From the NCBI RefSeq assembly GCF_000812565.1, contig NZ_JTAM01000042.1:1-64000 (forward strand): a stretch of 64,000 bases of DNA, given 5' to 3'. A program made the position numbers and the translations under genes. Below are positions 1-8,866 of the stretch, piece after piece (positions within the stretch are counted from its first letter, which is position 1; every line of letters begins with the position of its first letter). This DNA comes from Flammeovirga sp. OC4. Lineage in GTDB: Bacteria; Bacteroidota; Bacteroidia; Cytophagales; Flammeovirgaceae. The notes beneath the pieces are model-generated. The model saw only the letters and a list, made by a program, of their open reading frames with translations, was not told the DNA's origin and did not search any database.

Positions 1-28
1 ATTCGAAAACTTAGTTTACAATGTACTT
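1..28. repeat. Right end of a MITE-like repeat, cut by the window edge
   Basis: The first bases carry the inverted form of the terminal sequence found at several places between 39 and 52 kb (core TTGTAAACTAAGTTTTCG, here read as CGAAAACTTAGTTTACAA). Only the outer end is inside the window, and the body of the element would lie to the left. The outer edge faces the gene at 21, whose ATG lies inside the repeat end. Confidence 0.7.
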
Positions 29-509
29 AACATTACTCTTCCTTACTCAGTGCAAGAGCGAATGTGATCATTGTGATGATAATAATAAAGGGAGTATTTC
101 TCAATATCAAATTGTTAATACACTCAATAAAGATGTTCTAATCAAAATATACAGTAATGATATTATTACTTCTCTGGAACTAAATCCAAATGATACTTCA
201 ACGTACTGGGTAAGAATTATAGAACCTGCTGAACCTGTATCTTCTTTTTTTAGGGTTGACCATTACAATAATGGAAAAAGTTTCCCTTATGATAGTGATT
301 CAATATCAATTATTATTGATCACCAAGTTCAGAAAAAATTTATATATGATGCGATGAACAAAGACATTAATTGGGAAATATCATTGTACAATGACTTTTC
401 AGCTTATGAAATAGTTAAAGAAAAAGAGAACACCAATGAAATACTTTCTTCCTCTGACAATACACATCACTTCTATTATACTCTTGATTCAAATAAGGTC
501 AATAATTAG
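21..509 (+). CDS. Hypothetical lipoprotein-like protein starting inside a repeat end
   Basis: This 162-residue protein is not recognised. The N-terminus reads as a hydrophobic stretch followed by LFLTQC, which resembles the end of a lipoprotein signal with Cys11 as the lipidation site. However, only ten residues precede the Cys, they contain no Lys or Arg, and Gln at -1 is unusual. An in-frame TAG at 12-14 rules out an upstream start in the window. The ATG lies within the terminal repeat, so the original signal peptide was probably removed when the element inserted and the present start was supplied by it. The rest is acidic and beta-rich with no motif I know. The next gene on the strand is the NACHT ATPase 146 bases downstream. 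Whether the protein is still exported is doubtful. Confidence 0.6.
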   Translation: MYLTLLFLTQCKSECDHCDDNNKGSISQYQIVNTLNKDVLIKIYSNDIITSLELNPNDTSTYWVRIIEPAEPVSSFFRVDHYNNGKSFPYDSDSISIIIDHQVQKKFIYDAMNKDINWEISLYNDFSAYEIVKEKENTNEILSSSDNTHHFYYTLDSNKVNN

Positions 510-655
510 GTTTGCCAAAAAATGGAAATATAAAATACAGATTCACATTTTTTGGAAATAACATATTCAATTCAAGTAGTCTATCAATACACAAGTATTG
601 TTGTTGATCTTATTTAGTCTTAAATTACATCAGAAAACAAGCAAACCCCATTGAA

Positions 656-3600
656 ATGAGTGATGTATCAACTGCAATTGTATCTTTCAAAAAAGCAAGA
701 ACCACTTTCCTAAACTTTCGCCCCTATTTAGAAAAAAAGAGTTTTTCAATCTTTAGATTATTCAAAAAACTAAAGATTAATAGCTCTCTTTCCAATGAAA
801 TACATTCTATTTTCAATCACAGCTTATACCAGTACGAACAAAAGAAAGGAAAAGAGTTAGCTTCTCTTTTTAAAGGAGAAGAACTTTTAAAACTAATTGA
901 AAATGCATGTATATCAGGTCATCATAAAAGCCTAGAAAGTAAAATAGAAAACATTTTATTTTACCATAATCCCACCACTTTAGATTCCTCAAAAGTAAAC
1001 TTCGTAGAAGAAGTTTCGCTCTTCATGGAGATTTTTAAAGAAAACTATTCAAAATCCTTTTCTTTACATCAAAAAGAATTAATAGAAACCAATAAAAAGG
1101 TTGATAGTAAAGTTGATGATGTATTAATTAATACAGAAGAAATTAGTGATGGGATTGATCGACTCCAAAATGATTCTGACTCAATTCTTCAAAAGTTAGA
1201 TGAAGACAAACAAATTGACTTTTCATTATTCAAGCAATCTTTTTCTACAGATGATCTGCAAACTTTAAAAAGATATATTCCTAGAAGCTACTATCTTCTT
1301 GAAGAGAATCAAGATTCAAACTTTTATCAGACCTATTCTAAAAATGAGGGCGATTTACAATCAATTATTCTTGAAAAAAAGAGAGTTTTAATACTTGGAA
1401 ATGGGGGAATCGGGAAAACTGTAGAACTTAAAAGACTAAAACTCATCCTTGAAGAAAATAACAACCTATATTCCTTTTATTATTCTTTTCGAAGATATAC
1501 AGGCAAAACAATTAGCTCCTTATTACCAAAAAATTGGGAGAGTATTCAAGGTTCTTTAGTCGTTATTTTAGATGGTTTGGATGAAGTAAGAAGTAGTGAT
1601 TTTAACATAGCGGTAAGAGAAATAATAAGTTTTTCAGAAAACTACCCAAATGTCAAAATTGTGATTTCATGTAGAACAAATCACTTGGTTACTTCTTCAA
1701 TTTTAGGAGATAATTTTACAAACATATCTTTAGCTCCGCTTAGTTTATATTCAGAGGATGTAAAGTTTTTTGTTCAAAAATACTATGACATTAATCTTGA
1801 TGAGTTCCGCGATCAAATTTACCTTATGGGCTATACGGACTTGATTGATAATCCTTTCTACTTGTCCCATTTACTAGATGAGTATTCCGGTAATGTTCAA
1901 TTAAATAAGAATCGAACAGATTTATTTGACGCATTGATTAAGAAAAACATTAAATATGACAAAGATAAATATGTTACCACACACGATAAAAAGCAGTTTA
2001 TTAGAACAACTTTAAGAATACTAGAACAATTAGCTTTATCAATGGAACTATATCAACGTTCAGCTTTGAAAGAACATGAACTTGAACAATTTCTCGATGA
2101 GGATGCTGGAAAGTTCCAAATAATCCAATACACTAAGTTTTATAAGAAAGATACTCAACTCGTTTCTTGGGAATTTGATCATCGACTTTTTCAAGAATAC
2201 CTATCAGCTAAAGCATTGTGTCGATATTCCTTTGAAAGGATTATATCATTTATTACTTACAAAAATTGGAAAAAAGTTAAACCTTCGTGGATTAATATTA
2301 CTGGTTTTCTGATTAGTGTAATAGAGGATGAAAAGGTTCGTTCAAAACTAATAGATTGGCTGATAAATAATGATCCAGACTCAATTGTTACAGCTGAAAA
2401 GGAGATAATTCCAACTGAACTCAGGGTAAAAGTCTTCAAAAAAATATTCAAACGTACCAAAAAATATCAAGTTTGGCTCAACTCTAACAAATTCAATGAA
2501 AGTAGACTTGCTAACTTTGGGCAATCTGATGAAGTCATTCATTATCTCAAAAAACAAATCACTAATGAAAAGAATAATTTGGAAGTCAAAAGTAGTGCAA
2601 TTCGCATCTTTCAATACTTTGATTTCAAAGGGAAAAATCATTCCGAAGCATGTGATTTTTTAATGACAGAAATAAAAACACATGTGAATGATTTGGGTCA
2701 AGAAGTATCGGAATATGTCGCTGATTGTATTCAAGCTTTAACTAAAATTGGAATAGATAATAAGTTTGCAAATCAATTAATCCAGTCTATTTGTCATAGA
2801 AAAAATCAATATATCAGAAAGGCAGTCTATTCATTAATCAAGAAGAATAATTTAAGTAATGAGCAAATTCATTTTCTAATTGAAGGATACAAATTAACGC
2901 AAAGATCATCAGGTTTTGAGGAAATAGATCGGATGACTAGTTTTAATGTAGGAGAAGAAAGTCAAATTATTGAATGTTTTCTACTAGTTAATGCTCCACA
3001 ATCATTAGAAGTATTAATTATGTATGTAATGGAACTTTCATATCATACGTTGAGATACACCTCAGAATCTAAAAATCTAATTGACAAGATAATACAACAT
3101 TCAGTTGATTTATACCGTAAAAATCATCATTCAATTTTCCCAATTATATTAAATTGGTATTGCTCCAAAATGAATTATTACGACTCTAATGAAGGATTAA
3201 TAATTAGATTGTTTTTTGAGCAAACTTCCACCAAAAACAAAGCTTTAAAAGATATCATACAAGGTGAAAATCTTAAAATGTGTAGAAGTAACAAATCTGA
3301 TGCTATTACATACCTTGTCGATGAAGAGAATATTTCAATACTAATATCAGCTATATTAGCGAATGAAATTGATCATCAGACTACAATATTTACTTATGAT
3401 ATTCTTTATTTTCTTAAAAGTCCATATGCCAAGACATTAAAAGAAGGAGTCAATGATCAGATCATATTACCTCAGATAAAAACCAAAGATATTTTCACGG
3501 AAATCATAGAAAAGGATTTTAATTTACTTTTTGATCCCAAAAAGGTAAAAGATAAAATAATCAGTGTATTTGAACTTGCTGAAAAAAGTCAGTTTAGCAA

Positions 3601-4852
3601 AACTGAAATAAGAGATATGCATTATTACAGAAAAGAGATTAGTAAACTACAATACTTTGACTCCAATCTAGTATTTGAAATATTAGAGAAATTTGTAAAT
3701 AAAGAGAAAGAAGTCGTTACTCTACAAGAAGTTCTAAAGTGGTTTGATAACACTGAAAATGTCGAGGAATATTTAATCAGGAGGTTATACAATACCTTAC
3801 TTAGAGAAGACTTCGATAAAAAATTAAATGATTTCCAAAAAAAGTGGCTTGTTGATTGGGTGAATAAAAAAATATTAAAAATTGACTTCAGTACTGCTAT
3901 TACTTTCAAATCAAATGACTCATTTTCTGTAAATTCTTTAGCTCAATGGGTTTACTTTTTTTCTTTAAAACTAAATTTAAAACACTCTAACAGTATCATG
4001 TTAGATATGTTGTTATTTGTTTGGACTGACAATGAAGAAAATAATAGTAATATTAATTACATCAGCAAGTGGGTAAGTTCAGAGTTAATGATTGAAAGGA
4101 TGCTAACCAATCTTGAAAATGGATTAAAGAATAAAATTATTAGAAGCAAATATTTGGAGTACCTACTAGAAAAAGGTAAAATCGATAGTTATCAATTTAT
4201 AGAATCAGAAGTTTTAAATGAAGATGATTATGGCTTACTAACTTCATATTGGGAAAAAACGAAAAACATTGAAGTTTTTAAAGAACTATTTACTAAATCT
4301 AACTCCAAAATAAAGTGGTATATTTTAGATATACTTCTTAATCAAGGAGAATTTTCTTTCTGCCTTAAACAACTTAAAACCTTACTCCATAACCCTCATT
4401 CCCAAGAAGAAGAACTTATAATTTTAAAGTATCTAATTAGTATCGGTAATATTGATGGGTTGAAGAGATTTACCGAACATCTAAGAGAAAATAATATTCG
4501 AATTCTTAAAGACTTTGTAAAATCATACAAAACATTTTCAATTAATGCCTTACCCTATTTAATGGAGTTATTAGAATTGTGTTATAAATATGAAATTATT
4601 ATCGACTTCCGTGAAACACTAGTCCATCAATCGGTTTATGATTTAATAAAAAGTACAGCATTAGTATCAGAAAAAAATTATTCCGCTGTAAGAAAAGAAC
4701 TAAAGACCTTTCTTGATCTCAACCATAAAAAGTACAAATATGTCAAATACCTAAATCATCGACTTCAAGAATTAGATCAAGAGTTTTACAAGAACAATAC
4801 TATCACATTAACCATTTCAGAGGTGAAGAAAGAAGTTTCAATAAAAGACTAA
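656..4852 (+). CDS. NACHT-domain STAND ATPase, candidate anti-phage protein
   Basis: This is a large 1398-residue protein. A Walker A motif GNGGIGKT lies at 248-255, a NACHT-type Walker B DGLDE at 306-310, and a sensor-like SCRTN about 30 residues later. Near residue 507 the sequence FDHRLFQEYLSAKAL matches the helical segment that follows NACHT modules (F.H..FQEYLAA). Residues 1-200 form a helical N-terminal region of unknown type that ends in a coiled-coil-like stretch near 145-190. Residues 530-1398 look all-helical and repeat-like, as in STAND sensor domains. Known bacterial NACHT proteins of this architecture act in defence by sensing phage proteins and triggering an N-terminal effector. 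That role here is inference, since no nuclease, TIR or membrane effector is recognisable. The gene stands alone, is visibly richer in A/T than mnmE or nth, and lies next to a mobile repeat end, which suggests transfer. The ATG at 656 has no competing start. Confidence 0.88.
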   Translation: MSDVSTAIVSFKKARTTFLNFRPYLEKKSFSIFRLFKKLKINSSLSNEIHSIFNHSLYQYEQKKGKELASLFKGEELLKLIENACISGHHKSLESKIENILFYHNPTTLDSSKVNFVEEVSLFMEIFKENYSKSFSLHQKELIETNKKVDSKVDDVLINTEEISDGIDRLQNDSDSILQKLDEDKQIDFSLFKQSFSTDDLQTLKRYIPRSYYLLEENQDSNFYQTYSKNEGDLQSIILEKKRVLILGNGGIGKTVELKRLKLILEENNNLYSFYYSFRRYTGKTISSLLPKNWESIQGSLVVILDGLDEVRSSDFNIAVREIISFSENYPNVKIVISCRTNHLVTSSILGDNFTNISLAPLSLYSEDVKFFVQKYYDINLDEFRDQIYLMGYTDLIDNPFYLSHLLDEYSGNVQLNKNRTDLFDALIKKNIKYDKDKYVTTHDKKQFIRTTLRILEQLALSMELYQRSALKEHELEQFLDEDAGKFQIIQYTKFYKKDTQLVSWEFDHRLFQEYLSAKALCRYSFERIISFITYKNWKKVKPSWINITGFLISVIEDEKVRSKLIDWLINNDPDSIVTAEKEIIPTELRVKVFKKIFKRTKKYQVWLNSNKFNESRLANFGQSDEVIHYLKKQITNEKNNLEVKSSAIRIFQYFDFKGKNHSEACDFLMTEIKTHVNDLGQEVSEYVADCIQALTKIGIDNKFANQLIQSICHRKNQYIRKAVYSLIKKNNLSNEQIHFLIEGYKLTQRSSGFEEIDRMTSFNVGEESQIIECFLLVNAPQSLEVLIMYVMELSYHTLRYTSESKNLIDKIIQHSVDLYRKNHHSIFPIILNWYCSKMNYYDSNEGLIIRLFFEQTSTKNKALKDIIQGENLKMCRSNKSDAITYLVDEENISILISAILANEIDHQTTIFTYDILYFLKSPYAKTLKEGVNDQIILPQIKTKDIFTEIIEKDFNLLFDPKKVKDKIISVFELAEKSQFSKTEIRDMHYYRKEISKLQYFDSNLVFEILEKFVNKEKEVVTLQEVLKWFDNTENVEEYLIRRLYNTLLREDFDKKLNDFQKKWLVDWVNKKILKIDFSTAITFKSNDSFSVNSLAQWVYFFSLKLNLKHSNSIMLDMLLFVWTDNEENNSNINYISKWVSSELMIERMLTNLENGLKNKIIRSKYLEYLLEKGKIDSYQFIESEVLNEDDYGLLTSYWEKTKNIEVFKELFTKSNSKIKWYILDILLNQGEFSFCLKQLKTLLHNPHSQEEELIILKYLISIGNIDGLKRFTEHLRENNIRILKDFVKSYKTFSINALPYLMELLELCYKYEIIIDFRETLVHQSVYDLIKSTALVSEKNYSAVRKELKTFLDLNHKKYKYVKYLNHRLQELDQEFYKNNTITLTISEVKKEVSIKD

Positions 4853-5091
4853 AACAGTTGTCACCTGATTTTTCATTTAATATGAAACAAAACTCAAAGG
4901 GAATAGAAAGGTTTGCAAAAAATGAACTTAAAGAAAGCATAATTGAAAGTGCAATAAATCAATAAAACGCACAACTAAAAGTGCATTTCACAATGTATTA
5001 ACTTAACCTGACTTCGACTAAGTAAGAGTATCAATAAATCCACTAATTATTCATTGAGATTAAAATTCCCATCAAAAAAATTATGAAGTAC

Positions 5092-5118
5092 AAAAAAAGA
5101 GGGCGACAACCCTCTTTT
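5092..5118. terminator. Bidirectional rho-independent terminator
   Basis: A stem AAAAGAGGG/CCCTCTTTT with a 6-base loop is flanked by an A-run on the left and a T-run on the right. It ends transcription from the NACHT gene and is nearly identical to the terminator at 5692-5717. Confidence 0.75.
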
Positions 5119-5211
5119 CAATATCATTAAAGCTATTTTTTTTATACCGACATTAATAAGACAATTAATACAAAAACTTCTTCTCATTTTGTATATTTAT
5201 TAAAATTCTAA

Positions 5212-5523
5212 ATGATTAACATGCTTACACCTGAAGAACAAAATGCTGAAAATGCCCTAGATAGTAGCTTCAAAGGATCTATTGAAGTGATCAAGAATGC
5301 ATTAAAAGAAGAAGACCTTAACACTATTAGAGAAGTGATTGGGAATATTACTGTTTGGTCTGGACATTTGGGAGATCGCCCCAAGTGGTTATCTGGATTT
5401 AATCAATCTTTAAATGATCTTTTGGATATATATGGAAATAGTGACGCTCCAGAAGCAAAAACCATTTTCTTTGAAAAACTTCGGTTAGCTTACCATTCCA
5501 TCATTATAGAAAACAATTCGTAA
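5212..5523 (+). CDS. Hypothetical small acidic protein (103 aa)
   Basis: I do not recognise this family. The protein is 103 residues, soluble and predominantly helical, with no signal peptide or membrane segment. It contains WSGHLGDRPKWLSGFNQSLNDLLDIYG, and the central Trp/Gly/Pro-rich stretch suggests a small folded domain. A second Met at residue 4 (5221) is an equally good start. It lies between two near-identical terminators and is therefore transcribed on its own, except perhaps with a tiny reading frame at 5538-5645. Codon use looks like that of the surrounding genes. Confidence 0.65.
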   Translation: MINMLTPEEQNAENALDSSFKGSIEVIKNALKEEDLNTIREVIGNITVWSGHLGDRPKWLSGFNQSLNDLLDIYGNSDAPEAKTIFFEKLRLAYHSIIIENNS

Positions 5524-5691
5524 CACCTCCATTTAGAATGGTAAAGCATGATTATATCAGTGATATGCTCGCAGACCCAATAGCCTCTTTGAATAGTTTT
5601 TTATCATTAGGTAAATTCATACAATATGCCATTTTTGAGGAGTAGATACTCCATTAAGTCTTTATAATTTTCTGTATACAAATTATATCAC

Positions 5692-5717
5692 AAAAAAAGA
5701 GGGCCAAAACCCTCTTT
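5692..5717 (-). terminator. Terminator downstream of mnmE
   Basis: Stem AAAGAGGG/CCCTCTTT with a 6-base loop; read on the minus strand it is followed by a T-run. It lies 30 bases beyond the mnmE stop. Confidence 0.8.
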
Positions 5718-5748
5718 CAAATGTCTACATACTATTTTTAGTATTACA

Positions 5749-7128
5749 TTATTTTCCGATACAAAACTTACTAAAAATATTCTCCAACAAATCATCCGTT
5801 GTCACTTCACCAGTGATCTCACCAAGGTGATGTAACGATGTACGAATATCCAATGCTAAGAAATCTCCAGTCATGCCCATTTCCACACCATTGATTACAT
5901 CGTCTAATGCCTTCATGGTTTCACGGAGAGATTGATAGTGACGGGCATTGGTGACCATTGTATTTCCTGATTGTACTTTATCAAGATTAACGAGATGTAG
6001 CGCACGCTCTTTTAAGTCATCTACTCCAGTTCCTTTATCAGCTGAAATTTCTAAAAGGTGCTCTGAGAATTCTTTGAACTCAGGTGCTAGTCCTCCTTCT
6101 AGTTGATCCAATTTGTTGGCTACTAAAATGTACGGTACACCTAGTTGTTCTAAAGCTTCTACTTCGGCTTTTACGTCTTCAAAAGTGGAAGTGGCAGCAT
6201 CGAACATGTACATGATCAATGAGGCTTTCTTCATCTTTTCATAAGAACGCTGCACACCGATGGCTTCTACTCTATCTTCTGTTTCACGTAATCCGGCTGT
6301 ATCAACAAAACGGAAAGTTACGCCACCGATATTGATTTCGTCTTCGATAAAATCACGAGTGGTACCTGCAACGTCTGATACGATTGCTTTTTCTTCGTTT
6401 AGAAGGGAGTTTAATAAAGTTGATTTTCCGGCATTGGGTTTACCTGCAATTACGGTAGGTACACCGTTTTTCAACACGTTACCCATAGAGAAGGAATCGA
6501 TTAAGGCTTTGATCACGCGTTTTAATTCGTTGATCAAATCGACTAACTCATCTCTTGAAGCAAATTCCACATCTTCTTCTGAGAAGTCCAATTCCAATTC
6601 GATCATGGATGCGAAGTGGATCAGCTTTTCACGAAGTGCTTTGATATCTTTTGAGAACCCTCCACGCATTTGTTGCATAGCGGCATCTCTTGAGGCATGT
6701 GAATCGGCCGCGATCAAATCGGCTACGGCTTCTGCTTGTGCTAAGTCGAGTTTTCCATTGGCAAATGCACGTTGGGTAAACTCACCTGCTTTGGCGTAGC
6801 GGGCTCCTGTCTTCATAAAAAGCTGGAGCAATTGATCGACGATAAACTGAGAACCGTGACATGAAACTTCCACGGTATTCTCACCTGTATATGACTTAGG
6901 GCCATAGAAAATAGTCGCCAAAACTTCATCTACAATGGTTCCATCCTCTTCTCGGATAGTACCGAAGTGTGCCGTATGACCTTCTTGTTTTTCTAGGTTT
7001 TTCCCTTTGAAAACTTTGTTGACAATTTTAATGGCATCAGGTCCTGACAAACGAATGACATGGATGGCTGACTGCCCTGGTACTGTTGCTAAAGCAACAA
7101 TTGTATCTAATTCTAACGTATTATGCAT
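5749..7128 (-). CDS. mnmE: tRNA uridine-5-carboxymethylaminomethyl modification GTPase MnmE
   Basis: MnmE, with MnmG, installs the cmnm5 group on U34 of certain tRNAs in the cytoplasm. The 459 residues match the family's usual length. The N-terminal tetrahydrofolate-binding domain opens with DTIVALATVPGQSAIHVIRL. The G domain, inserted into a helical domain, carries G1 GKPNAGKST (229-237), G3 DTAGLR (276-281) and G4 NKLD. The protein ends in FCIGK, the conserved C-terminal Cys-containing C.GK motif. All key residues are present. A TAnnTTTG element lies 20-30 bases upstream of the ATG and a terminator follows the stop, so this appears to be a single-gene transcript. The neighbouring DJ-1 gene is cut off by its own terminator. 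Confidence 0.97.
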   Translation of the reverse strand: MHNTLELDTIVALATVPGQSAIHVIRLSGPDAIKIVNKVFKGKNLEKQEGHTAHFGTIREEDGTIVDEVLATIFYGPKSYTGENTVEVSCHGSQFIVDQLLQLFMKTGARYAKAGEFTQRAFANGKLDLAQAEAVADLIAADSHASRDAAMQQMRGGFSKDIKALREKLIHFASMIELELDFSEEDVEFASRDELVDLINELKRVIKALIDSFSMGNVLKNGVPTVIAGKPNAGKSTLLNSLLNEEKAIVSDVAGTTRDFIEDEINIGGVTFRFVDTAGLRETEDRVEAIGVQRSYEKMKKASLIMYMFDAATSTFEDVKAEVEALEQLGVPYILVANKLDQLEGGLAPEFKEFSEHLLEISADKGTGVDDLKERALHLVNLDKVQSGNTMVTNARHYQSLRETMKALDDVINGVEMGMTGDFLALDIRTSLHHLGEITGEVTTDDLLENIFSKFCIGK

Positions 7129-7150
7129 TAGGTTGATATTAAATTCAGTG

Positions 7151-7158
7151 CAAAGATA
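7151..7158 (-). promoter_or_regulatory. Probable -7 promoter element of mnmE
   Basis: Read on the minus strand this is TATCTTTG, matching the Bacteroidota -7 consensus TAnnTTTG, about 23 bases before the mnmE ATG. I did not find a -33 TTG at the usual spacing, so the assignment is tentative. Confidence 0.5.
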
Positions 7159-7213
7159 CAGTTAATTTCTTTAAGGTCATTTTTATTCAAAGTCATTCGT
7201 ATTCTACCAATAA

Positions 7214-7253
7214 AAAAGTGGTAAAACTATATCAAAATAGCTCTACCACTTTT
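7214..7253 (-). terminator. Terminator of the DJ-1-like gene
   Basis: Stem AAAAGTGGTA/TACCACTTTT, followed on the minus strand by a T-run, 50 bases beyond the DJ-1-like stop and before mnmE. Confidence 0.7.
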
Positions 7254-7303
7254 AAATATCTATTGAATTTATTCTCTCGACCTAGAATCTAGTACGCTTG
7301 AAA

Positions 7304-8095
7304 TTAGTTCAATTGCTTTAATAATTTTTCAGCTACCAACTCTGATGAAGCTGGATTTTGACCTGTAATGATTAAACCATCTTCTACTGCATACGCTGAC
7401 CAATCTGCTCCTTTTGAGTAAGTACCACCGTTTTCTTGTAACATATCTTCTACTAAGAAAGGTACGACCTCTGTCAATTGGATAGCTGCTTCCTCTGTGT
7501 TAGAGAAACCTGTTACTTTTTTACCTTTTACCAATGGTGATCCATCTTTTGCCTTTACGTTTTTGAAAATAGCCGGTGCGTGACAAACGGCTGAAACGGG
7601 CTTACCTGAATTGTAAAAGTCTTGAATCAATGCAATTGAATTCTCATCTGTTGCCAAATCCCATAATGGACCGTGACCACCTGGGTAGAATACTGCATCA
7701 TAGTCTGCTGCGTTGACTGTAGATAATTTTAATGTATTCGCCATTTGAGCTTTCGCTTCTTCATCTGCTTTGAAACGAACTGTCGATGGAGTTTGGCTAT
7801 CTTTTGCATCACTTTTCGGATCAAATGGAGGTTGTCCGCCTTTTGGTGACGCTAATGTAACTTCAACGCCTTTATCTTTTAGGAAATAATAAGGTGTAGC
7901 AAATTCTTCAATCCAGAAGCCTGTTTTTTCTCCTGAATCACCTAATTGATCATGGCTTGTTAAAACAAATAACACTTTTTTTACTTGTGTTGTTTCTTCC
8001 GCTGTCTCTTTTGATTGAGTGGATTTATCTGTTCCACATGATGTGAAAATTAGGAACGATAATAAACCGATTAAGAAGTCTTTAATGTTGATCAT
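7304..8095 (-). CDS. DJ-1/PfpI (Hsp31-like) family lipoprotein
   Basis: The protein belongs to the DJ-1/PfpI superfamily of glyoxalase, chaperone and peptidase-like enzymes. The fold signature is visible as DAVFYPGGHGPLWDL followed by the nucleophile elbow AVCHAPA. With the longest reading the Cys is residue 180 and the His 181. A longer reading starts at 8122, but the Met at 8095 gives a clean signal peptide (MINIKDFLIGLL...) ending in the lipobox FTSC, so I place the start there (263 aa). The enzyme would therefore be membrane-anchored outside the cytoplasm, whereas most Hsp31 relatives are cytoplasmic. A Crp-family regulator gene ends-to-start 96 bases upstream on the same strand and is likely co-transcribed. 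The substrate is unknown; methylglyoxal or damaged proteins are possible. Confidence 0.85.
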   Translation of the reverse strand: MINIKDFLIGLLSFLIFTSCGTDKSTQSKETAEETTQVKKVLFVLTSHDQLGDSGEKTGFWIEEFATPYYFLKDKGVEVTLASPKGGQPPFDPKSDAKDSQTPSTVRFKADEEAKAQMANTLKLSTVNAADYDAVFYPGGHGPLWDLATDENSIALIQDFYNSGKPVSAVCHAPAIFKNVKAKDGSPLVKGKKVTGFSNTEEAAIQLTEVVPFLVEDMLQENGGTYSKGADWSAYAVEDGLIITGQNPASSELVAEKLLKQLN

Positions 8096-8191
8096 AACTG
8101 TTTTTATTTTTTGATGATGCAAAGCTCAAAAAAAAACTTCATTGAAAAAATTGATCTATGGTAAGAAAAAATGAAAGGTCTATTAGAACAA

Positions 8192-8764
8192 CTAATGCTT
8201 CGCCAACTCCCTTCTTATCCTACTTAAACTTTCCGTCGTAATTCCTAAAAATGAAGCGATATGGTAGTTTTTAATATGGGTTTCGATTTCTTTATGGGTT
8301 TGAAGAAAATCAAGGTATTTCTCTTTGGCTGTTTTTGATAGATCATTAATGATTCTCTTTTGAAAGGCACCAAAACTATGTTCCATTTTTTCTCTGAAGA
8401 AACTTTCCACTTTAGGAATACTTTCAAAAATCTCTATTTGGGCTTTCCTTGTAAATTCTAATACAGTTGTTTTCTGAATACTTTCAATCGTTAAAACCGC
8501 TGGATTTCCATCAAAAAAAGCTGTGTAATCACTAATCCACCAATCATGAATGGCAAACTGTAATGTATGATCCCGCTCCTGTGCATCTTCAAAAAAAGAA
8601 CGTAAACAACCTTCCAATACATAATATTGTGATAACGTTGGCTGCCCTTTTTCCAATAAAATTTCTCCTTTGCTAAGCTCTAATTTCTGACACCTTTCTT
8701 TTATAAATTGATATTCTGAATCGGTTAATTCTAAACCTTTGAAAATTTCTGCGATGGATTTCAT
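8192..8764 (-). CDS. Crp/Fnr-family transcriptional regulator
   Basis: This 190-residue protein has the cyclic-nucleotide-binding fold in its N-terminal 120 residues (KGEILLEKGQPTLSQYYVLEGCLRSFF, with the beta-roll GQP...YYVLEG pattern). A short C-terminal helix-turn-helix reads IASFLGITTESLSRIRREL. The size and layout match the compact Crp/Fnr-like regulators common in Bacteroidota. No Cys cluster for an Fe-S centre is present, so it is not an oxygen-sensing Fnr. The neighbouring gene on the same strand encodes the DJ-1-like lipoprotein, which is the probable target or operon partner. The ligand is unknown. Confidence 0.85.
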   Translation of the reverse strand: MKSIAEIFKGLELTDSEYQFIKERCQKLELSKGEILLEKGQPTLSQYYVLEGCLRSFFEDAQERDHTLQFAIHDWWISDYTAFFDGNPAVLTIESIQKTTVLEFTRKAQIEIFESIPKVESFFREKMEHSFGAFQKRIINDLSKTAKEKYLDFLQTHKEIETHIKNYHIASFLGITTESLSRIRRELAKH

Positions 8765-8823
8765 TATACAAAAATAATCAATTCACTCTTCATAGAAATG
8801 TAAAATAAGACAGAATGTAAATC

Positions 8824-8859
8824 AAGGTGAGGCTCAAAATACTTTTATGGCCTCACCTT
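8824..8859 (-). terminator. Terminator downstream of the pirin operon
   Basis: Stem AAGGTGAGGC/GCCTCACCTT with a 16-base loop, directly after the stop of the small membrane protein. On the minus strand it separates the pirin operon from the Crp gene. Confidence 0.75.
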
Positions 8860-8866
8860 ATTGATT

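Noticed and set aside
4882-4965. 27-codon frame downstream of the NACHT gene
   Set aside because: It is short, has no supporting signal or homology, and lies in A/T-rich spacer where such frames arise by chance.
6260-6799. 179-codon plus-strand frame opposite mnmE
   Set aside because: It is a shadow of the mnmE coding strand; composition and lack of any motif show mnmE is the real gene.
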